Assembly: GCF_900143215.1 (NCBI RefSeq)
Contig: NZ_FRDM01000038.1
Location: 1-34,564 of the forward strand
DNA: 34,564 nt
DNA from: Geodermatophilus obscurus
GTDB lineage: Bacteria > Actinomycetota > Actinomycetes > Mycobacteriales > Geodermatophilaceae
Direction of reading: 5' to 3'
Shown: piece after piece, positions 30,351 through 34,564 of the stretch
How the letters are laid out: each line of letters begins with the position of its first letter
Numbering within the stretch: position 1 is the stretch's first letter
Notes under the pieces: model-generated
Databases searched by the model: none
What the model was told of the DNA's origin: nothing
The model's input: only the letters and a program-made list of their open reading frames with translations
Made by a program: the position numbers and the translations under genes

Positions 30351-31349
30351 GTGCCCCCACCCGACCGGCTGCCCGCCGACCTGGTCCTGGAGGGTGGTGG
30401 GGTCAAGGGCGTCGCCCTGGTCGGCGCCGCCGTCGAGCTGCTGCGCCGGTACCGGTTCGAGCGGGTCGCGGGCTCCTCGGCCGGCGCCGTGCTCGCCGCG
30501 TTCCTCGCCACCGGGCTCGACGCCGACGGCGTGCTGGAGCGGGCGTCCCGGCTGGAGTACGACCGCGTGCCCGACTCCTGGGCGCCGGTCCCCGTGGTGG
30601 CCCCCGCGGTCGGGCTGCTCATCCGCTCCGGGCTGCACCCCGGGCGCTACGTCACCGAGTGGGTGCGCCGCGAGCTCGCCGACCTGGGCGTGCGCACCTT
30701 CGGCGACCTGCGCCGCGACGACCCCGGCGACGACCCGGCCCTGGCGCCGTGGCAGCGCTACCGCCTCGTGGTGACGGCGACCGACGTCACCCGCGGCCGG
30801 CTGCTGCGGCTGCCCTGGGACTACCGCGACTACGGCCTGGACCCCGACGCCCAGCCGGTCGCCGACGCCGTCCGGGCGTCGCTGGCCATCCCGTACTTCT
30901 TCTCGCCGCAGACGCTGCGCGACCCCCGCACCGGGCGCCGCTCGACGCTGGTGGACGGCGGGGTGCTGTCCAACTTCCCGGTGGAGACCTTCGACCGCAC
31001 CGACGCCGCGGCCCCGCGCTGGCCGACGTTCGGCATCGGCGTCGGCGGCACCCTCTCGGACGAGGACGTGTCGGTCTTCCCCCACGGCCGGCTGCTGCCG
31101 GGGCCGCTGGGGCTGCTGGACTCACTGGTGGCGACGACGATCAGCGCCCGCGACCGCTCCTACCTGGCCCAGCCGTGCGTGCGCCGGCGGGCCTTCTCGG
31201 TCGACACGAGCGGCACCGGCCTCACCGAGTTCGACGTCGACGAGGCCGAGCGGGCGCGGCTGGTCGCGTCCGGCTCGGCGGCGGCCCGGGACTTCCTGGC
31301 CGGCTGGAGCTGGGCGGACTACCTCCGCGAGTGCCGCGGCGCCGGCTGA
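30351..31349 (+). CDS. Patatin-like phospholipase
   Basis: Product of 332 aa from GTG 30351. The Ser-Asp dyad hydrolase signature is complete: LVLEGGGVKGVALVGAAVELL (oxyanion, Gly-rich), the nucleophile in VAGSSAGAVLAAFLA (GxSxG), and the dyad aspartate in LVDGGVLSNFPVETF. It hydrolyses acyl chains of lipids or thioesters, probably at the membrane face; no signal peptide is visible. Translation appears leaderless. A hairpin 34 bases after its stop ends transcription. The neighbours give no pathway context. Confidence 0.9.
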   Translation: MPPPDRLPADLVLEGGGVKGVALVGAAVELLRRYRFERVAGSSAGAVLAAFLATGLDADGVLERASRLEYDRVPDSWAPVPVVAPAVGLLIRSGLHPGRYVTEWVRRELADLGVRTFGDLRRDDPGDDPALAPWQRYRLVVTATDVTRGRLLRLPWDYRDYGLDPDAQPVADAVRASLAIPYFFSPQTLRDPRTGRRSTLVDGGVLSNFPVETFDRTDAAAPRWPTFGIGVGGTLSDEDVSVFPHGRLLPGPLGLLDSLVATTISARDRSYLAQPCVRRRAFSVDTSGTGLTEFDVDEAERARLVASGSAAARDFLAGWSWADYLRECRGAG

Positions 31350-31382
31350 CTCCCGCACCCGGTGCCGGTCGGCCGTCGACGA

Positions 31383-31406
31383 GGCCGAGCGGCGCGGGGC
31401 TCGGCC
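31383..31406. terminator. Hairpin between convergent genes
   Basis: GGCCGAG (31383-31389) and CTCGGCC (31400-31406) form a 7-bp stem with a 10-base loop, between the patatin stop (31349) and the stop of the minus-strand gene at 31416. There is no T tract. Confidence 0.6.
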
Positions 31407-31415
31407 GCTCAGGCG

Positions 31416-31664
31416 CTAGGAGCGCGTCCGCCGCAGCTCGACGGTGGCCACGTACTCGAACCACGTGCGCCCGCGGTCGGTCGTCGACTCCAACGGCCCG
31501 GCGACCAGCAGCGTCTCCCAGTCCGGGCGCTCCGAGCAGCCGGCGTGGAGCAGGCGGTGGCCCAGCTGCGCCCGCAGTCCGGCGGTCGCGTGCGCGGAGT
31601 GCGGATACGGCAGCGCCGTCGTCGCCGTGAACACCGTGCCGGCGGCGTCGTCCCGGGGTGTCAC
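31416..31664 (-). CDS. Small unknown protein (82 aa), second of an overlapping pair
   Basis: GTG 31664 overlaps the stop of the preceding frame (GTGA). The product includes TPRDDAAGTVFTATTALPYP, AGLRAQLGHRLLHAGCSERPD and WETLLVAGPLESTTDRGRTW, then FEYVATVELRR, and looks like an alpha/beta soluble protein. No family recognised. Open-frame length, coding-like composition and the overlap with a partner support a real gene. Confidence 0.55.
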   Translation of the reverse strand: MTPRDDAAGTVFTATTALPYPHSAHATAGLRAQLGHRLLHAGCSERPDWETLLVAGPLESTTDRGRTWFEYVATVELRRTRS

Positions 31665-31870
31665 GTCGACCGCCGGAGGATCTCGTCCTCCCAGGGGCTC
31701 GGCGTGGAACTCCACACCAGCGACGCCGCGTGCTCGCGGCCGTCGGGCAGGGTCACCCGGAGCAGCCCCTGGTGCAGGTCCTCGACGGGCCCGTGGCCGG
31801 CGGGCTTGGCGCAGCGGACCTCCCGCCCGGCTGCCACGAGGACGATCGCGGTGCACTGCACGGGGCTCAC
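31661..31870 (-). CDS. Small Cys/His protein (69 aa), zinc-ribbon-like
   Basis: Starts at GTG 31870 (VSPVQCTAIVLVAAGREVRC). C6, C20, H26 and H33 are spaced like a small metal-binding (zinc-ribbon-like) cluster: VQCTA, VRCAKPAGHG, EDLHQG. The remainder, LLRVTLPDGREHAASLVWSS, is strand-rich. It is translationally coupled with the next gene at 31664. The metal-binding guess rests on ligand spacing alone. Confidence 0.55.
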   Translation of the reverse strand: MSPVQCTAIVLVAAGREVRCAKPAGHGPVEDLHQGLLRVTLPDGREHAASLVWSSTPSPWEDEILRRST

Positions 31871-32318
31871 CCCGGCCCCCGGGCGCCCGGCCCGACCGGA
31901 GCGGGGACCGGGTGCCGGCGGAGGTCGTCCCGGGTGGACCGCTCGGGGGTGGCGGCGAGGCTGCCGGTCACCACGATCGACAGGGCGGTCTCCCGGCCCG
32001 TCGCTCGCCGGCTCCCGGCACGGCTGGGTGTTCTGGACGCCACGGCCGCATCCTGGAGCCCCCGGTCACCCCGGGTCACGTGGTTCGGCCACGGGGACAC
32101 CCGGACAGGGGATGCGCTGCCCTCCGGGCGGGTCGCCGCGCGGCGCCGAGTCCCCTCTCCGAACGGCACCCGCGCACAGCGCGACGACAGGGGTGTTCGA
32201 CTGCTGCCCGCTCAGGTACCAAAGGCCCTGTAGCGGCCCGGAGGGCGGGTGGGCATCGCGTCCTCCGGTGACGAGACGAACGAGTCCACGACGGGCGAGA
32301 CGAGCCTCGAGGAGTGCC
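31871..32318. other. 448-base gap, no clear gene
   Basis: It separates a minus-strand pair from the plus-strand peptide gene, so it should hold two divergent promoters. Frames on both strands are Arg/Pro-rich shadows. No tRNA or riboswitch was recognised, and no convincing promoter for the peptide gene: TTCGAC near 32195 and TACCAA near 32217 are poorly spaced. Confidence 0.35.
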
Positions 32319-32477
32319 ATGAGACTGCTGCGAGCCGGTGTCGTCGCTGTGATCGGAGCAGCAGTCGTACTGCTCGCTCCAGGAGTCGCCGCGGGCAGCA
32401 GTGGAACCACCCAGCAGAGCTGCGAGCGGATCTGGTTCTGGTGGATCCCGTTCCCGTGCCAGCCGGAGTCGCTGTGA
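32319..32477 (+). CDS. Tiny exported aromatic two-cysteine peptide (52 aa precursor)
   Basis: ATG 32319 has GAGGAG five bases upstream. The product starts with a clear Sec signal peptide (MRLLRAGVVAVIGAAVVLLA, PGVAA) with predicted cleavage after VAA near residue 25. The mature part is about 27 residues: GSSGTTQQS, then C-E-R-I-W-F-W-W-I-P-F-P-C and QPESL. Two cysteines flank an 11-residue loop with three tryptophans, two phenylalanines and two prolines, so a disulfide-closed aromatic hairpin is plausible once exported. No family recognised. No processing, modification or transport gene is adjacent, unlike typical RiPP clusters. A candidate terminator follows 40 bases downstream. Confidence 0.75.
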   Translation: MRLLRAGVVAVIGAAVVLLAPGVAAGSSGTTQQSCERIWFWWIPFPCQPESL

Positions 32478-32516
32478 CGGCGAACGGACGGACGCGAGCG
32501 GTGATCCTGCGTCCTC

Positions 32517-32541
32517 GCGCGGGTCGGCGAGCAACCCGCGC
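32517..32541 (+). terminator. Candidate terminator of the peptide gene
   Basis: GCGCGGGT (32517-32524) pairs perfectly with ACCCGCGC (32534-32541) around a 9-base loop, 40 bases past the peptide stop. There is no T tract. Confidence 0.6.
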
Positions 32542-32686
32542 CCGGGGAGCGACCGCAGGCCGTCACGGGTCGACGTAGCGGTCGCGCTCGACGACGACGA
32601 ACAGCCGGTGGCGGTGTCGGCGTCGACGAACTCCGCGAGCCCCTGCTGGCGGGCCCCTCCGCGCGCCGGCGCGCCCTCCTCGAGCG

Positions 32687-33391
32687 TCAGAGACCGAGGG
32701 CTCGCACCATCGCGGCGCGGGTGCGTGGTCCGACCACGCCGTCGACGGCAAGCCCGTGAGCGCTCTGGAAGTCGCGGGTCGCCTCCTCCGTCATCGGCCC
32801 GAAGACCTCGTCGACGTCGACCCGCCGGTCGAGGGCCTGGACCAGACGCCACTGCCAGGTCGCCACCGCGGCTCCGCGTTCACCGCGGCGGAGCAGCTGG
32901 TTGCCGGTCCCCGGTTCGGCATGGACCACGTCCACGGCGATACGGGTCGGGCCGCTGAGCGTGGTGACGCGGAGCCCGGTCTCGGCGGCCACCCCGATGC
33001 CCCAGGTGAGCACGCCCTCGAAGTCACCCGCGTCGGCGATCTGGCGGAACGTCGCGAACCCCGTCAGGTCGGGGAGCGGGCCCCTCCGCGTCGGGGTGCC
33101 GTCGTCCCGGTGCGCAGCCGCGGGTCGCAGGGTGATCTCGACGACGGCCCGACCGCGAAGGGGGATCGGCCGGCCGGACCCGTCCTCGATCAGCTGGTCC
33201 ACGTACCGCACGTGGAACCCGGGGGCCGGGCCCTCGAAGTCGAAGACGAGCCGGTCGAAGTCCTTGTTGCGGCCTGCACGGACACCCACGAGGAAGGTGC
33301 GGCCGGCGTGGTGCGCCGCTGTCCCTTCGATCGGGCCCGTCGTCAGCGTGCCCGAGATCGCCTGTCCCAGGAGTTCGGTCATGGGCGCCAC
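32687..33391 (-). CDS. AMIN-like domain plus peptidoglycan-binding domain protein
   Basis: Product of 234 aa; GTG 33391 is preferred because GGGAGGG lies about five bases upstream, ATG 33382 being the alternative. The AMIN-like beta-barrel (about 30-160) reads FLVGVRAGRNKDFDRLVFDF, PGFHVRYVDQLIEDGSGRP, VVEITLRPAAAH and TRIAVDVVHAEP. A PG_binding_1 domain follows (about 165-234: LLRRGERGAAVATWQWRLVQAL, EEATRDFQSAHGL, VDGVVGPRTRAAM). Such domains bind cell-wall peptidoglycan or polymers. Unusually, no signal peptide or lipobox is visible at the short N-terminus, so export is unexplained; a missed upstream exon-like start or a non-classical route are alternatives. Confidence 0.85.
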   Translation of the reverse strand: MAPMTELLGQAISGTLTTGPIEGTAAHHAGRTFLVGVRAGRNKDFDRLVFDFEGPAPGFHVRYVDQLIEDGSGRPIPLRGRAVVEITLRPAAAHRDDGTPTRRGPLPDLTGFATFRQIADAGDFEGVLTWGIGVAAETGLRVTTLSGPTRIAVDVVHAEPGTGNQLLRRGERGAAVATWQWRLVQALDRRVDVDEVFGPMTEEATRDFQSAHGLAVDGVVGPRTRAAMVRALGL

Positions 33392-33831
33392 CGAACCCTC
33401 CCGCCGTCACGAGGCCGTCACCCGCGCATCACCCGTGCCGCGGGTGGGCCGGCCGCGGCACTCCCCCGGTGACGGGACCGTGACGGTGCGGTTCCTAGCC
33501 CGCACACCGCGGCGCTGCGGAGGTGGACCCGTGCACGATGGCGACAGATCCAAGCCGGTCAGGCGGGTGTGGGTGACCCAGGTGGACGTGGACGGGGACG
33601 CCCTGTGGACCCGCACGACCGCGAGTGCACCACCAGCTGGGACGTCACCTCGGGCAGAGCCCGAAGCCCTCACCACCGGACTCCCCGTCTGTTGCTGGCT
33701 CCTCACAGGCGGTGGAGGCGCGCCGACCGGATCGCGGCTCTGGCTCGGAGTCAGACCGCCCACGCAATCCCGACCGTCGAGGACGCGCAACGGTTGCTTG
33801 CCATGCCCTGGCAACCGCCACAGGAGGCGCC
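33392..33831. other. 440-base gap with a hairpin before the next gene
   Basis: No gene with a convincing start is visible on either strand; a plus-strand frame around 33532 (RVWVTQVDVDGDALW) is protein-like but has no clear start or end. CGGTTGC (33791-33797) and GCAACCG (33811-33817) form a stem whose end lies just before the AGGAGG of the gene at 33832, where it could influence translation. Confidence 0.35.
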
Positions 33832-34140
33832 ATGTCCGGCATCATCAGCACCCGTCGGCAGAGGACCGGCTCCACCACCACGACGGCGAGCGTCACCGGC
33901 GCAATGGCTGTCGGGGCGCGCATCCTCGGGCCGTCGGCGATGGGGCCCCTTGCTCTCGCCGTCACCGCGGTCGGCGCGATGGCCGTCGGCCGACTCGCGA
34001 TCGCTGACGCAGTGATCCGAAGACTGCGCGCCGAGGAAGTCGAGATCGGCTCGCTGAAGGTGCGCGAGCTCGAAGTGGCCGGTCAGCGTTGGACTGGCTC
34101 CACCATCCCGTCGATGCCGAGAGCCGATCCGCAGCCGTAG
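33832..34140 (+). CDS. Small Ala/Gly-rich membrane-associated unknown protein (102 aa)
   Basis: ATG 33832 has AGGAGG five bases upstream. Residues 22-60 are hydrophobic and glycine-rich (GAMAVGARILGPSAMGPLAL, AVTAVGAMAVGRLAIADAV), then a repetitive tail IRRLRAEEVEIGSLKVRELEVAG with a five-residue rhythm, similar to small bacterial proteins in which LAIG/RLRV-type repeats follow a membrane segment. Function unknown. It is the last gene before the IS110 element, 172 bases away. Confidence 0.6.
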   Translation: MSGIISTRRQRTGSTTTTASVTGAMAVGARILGPSAMGPLALAVTAVGAMAVGRLAIADAVIRRLRAEEVEIGSLKVRELEVAGQRWTGSTIPSMPRADPQP

Positions 34141-34312
34141 CCGCTCAGGGCGACGTCGGTGGACGCGGTACCCGTCGACCAGGGCCTGTCCTGCGGATCA
34201 TCCGCCATGCGACTGCTCCCGGCGTCCCTGAATGCCATGAAGACGGGGGCCTCCCCCCGGATCACGCTTGCGGTGAGAGCCGGAATGCGTGACGGAAGGA
34301 GGCCCGGTCCTC

Positions 34313-34564
34313 ATGTTGCACGTTGGGTTGGATCTGAGCAGGACTCGTCTGGATGTGCATGTCATGGACCAGACAGGGACGTCGGTCGCGGTTACGACGG
34401 CGGCGCCGGACGCCGGCGGCCTGACCTCGCTGGCCTATCGGCTCGGCGAGTTCGGACAACCGATCACGGCGGTGATCGAGTCGATGAATGGCGCGCGGTT
34501 CATCCACGATCAGCTGGAGCTGCGCGGCTGGACGGTGGAGATCGCCGACGCAGTCAAGGTCAAG
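34313..34564 (+). CDS. IS110-family transposase, N-terminal part (cut by window edge)
   Basis: ATG 34313 has GGAAGGAGG upstream. The frame (84 codons, open to the end) begins MLHVGLDLSRTRLDVHVMDQ and continues with VIESMNGARFIHDQL, the RuvC-like DEDD catalytic start of IS110 transposases: D7 in VGLDLS and the glutamate in VIES. The serine recombinase-like C-terminal domain would lie to the right. IS110 elements carry a bridge RNA in their non-coding end; part may lie in 34141-34312, but I cannot identify it or the element boundary. Confidence 0.88.
   Translation, partial: MLHVGLDLSRTRLDVHVMDQTGTSVAVTTAAPDAGGLTSLAYRLGEFGQPITAVIESMNGARFIHDQLELRGWTVEIADAVKVK

Noticed and set aside
32319..32477. 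Lasso or other RiPP precursor
   Set aside because: It has a Sec signal peptide and no adjacent cyclase, protease or modification genes.
33407..33814. 135-codon minus-strand frame
   Set aside because: No start signal and Pro/Ser/Arg-rich composition.

Overview
The window is very GC-rich DNA with GTG starts, many leaderless-looking starts and a gene content typical of Actinobacteria. The prfB-ftsE-ftsX-smpB order, the SCO6745-family, AMIN-like and GYD proteins and a MetPS transporter point to a high-GC actinobacterium. My guess is Geodermatophilaceae (Blastococcus/Geodermatophilus/Modestobacter); this is inference, not a database result.

Layout. The window is bounded by two cut-off transposase genes: IS630 family on the left (1-309, minus) and IS110 family on the right (34313-34564, plus). 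From the left: a small unknown gene divergent from a PAS-PAS-GAF-SpoIIE phosphatase; an exported lytic transglycosylase with a Thr/Pro stalk and a LytR_C-like tail; a tartrate/D-malate-type dehydrogenase behind a LysR regulator with two matching operator-like sites; a short threonyl-tRNA synthetase paralogue behind what looks like a threonine attenuator (leaderless 15-residue leader peptide with three consecutive Thr codons, then a 15-bp hairpin); a MetP/MetS-type amino-acid transporter; and an MBL-fold protein. Next come tmRNA (ssrA) with a SigR/SigH-type promoter, CorA, a DASS dicarboxylate transporter, and a row of overlapping minus-strand metabolic or unknown genes (CMD-like, SCO6745, protein-tyrosine phosphatase, double GNAT). 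Then follow a GYD protein on plus and two adjacent, co-translated minus genes that are both frameshifted (alpha/beta hydrolase, FAD monooxygenase), then an amidohydrolase and a quinone oxidoreductase.

The housekeeping cluster is transcribed right to left: prfB (RF2), ftsE, ftsX, smpB. SmpB works with the tmRNA encoded 11 kb away in the same window, so both trans-translation partners and a release factor are here. To the right are a GGDEF/EAL protein with an altered EAL motif, CutA, a patatin-like phospholipase, two small overlapping unknown genes, a 52-residue exported aromatic two-cysteine peptide, an AMIN-like/peptidoglycan-binding protein without a signal peptide, and a 102-residue unknown protein next to the IS110 end.

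The observations most worth following are the Thr-codon attenuator before the truncated ThrRS, the paired LysR sites, the tiny aromatic disulfide-capable exported peptide, a recurrent element starting at the stop codons of three unrelated genes, a long palindrome before smpB, and the two compensating-looking homopolymer frameshifts. No CRISPR array, phage module or biosynthetic gene cluster was seen.
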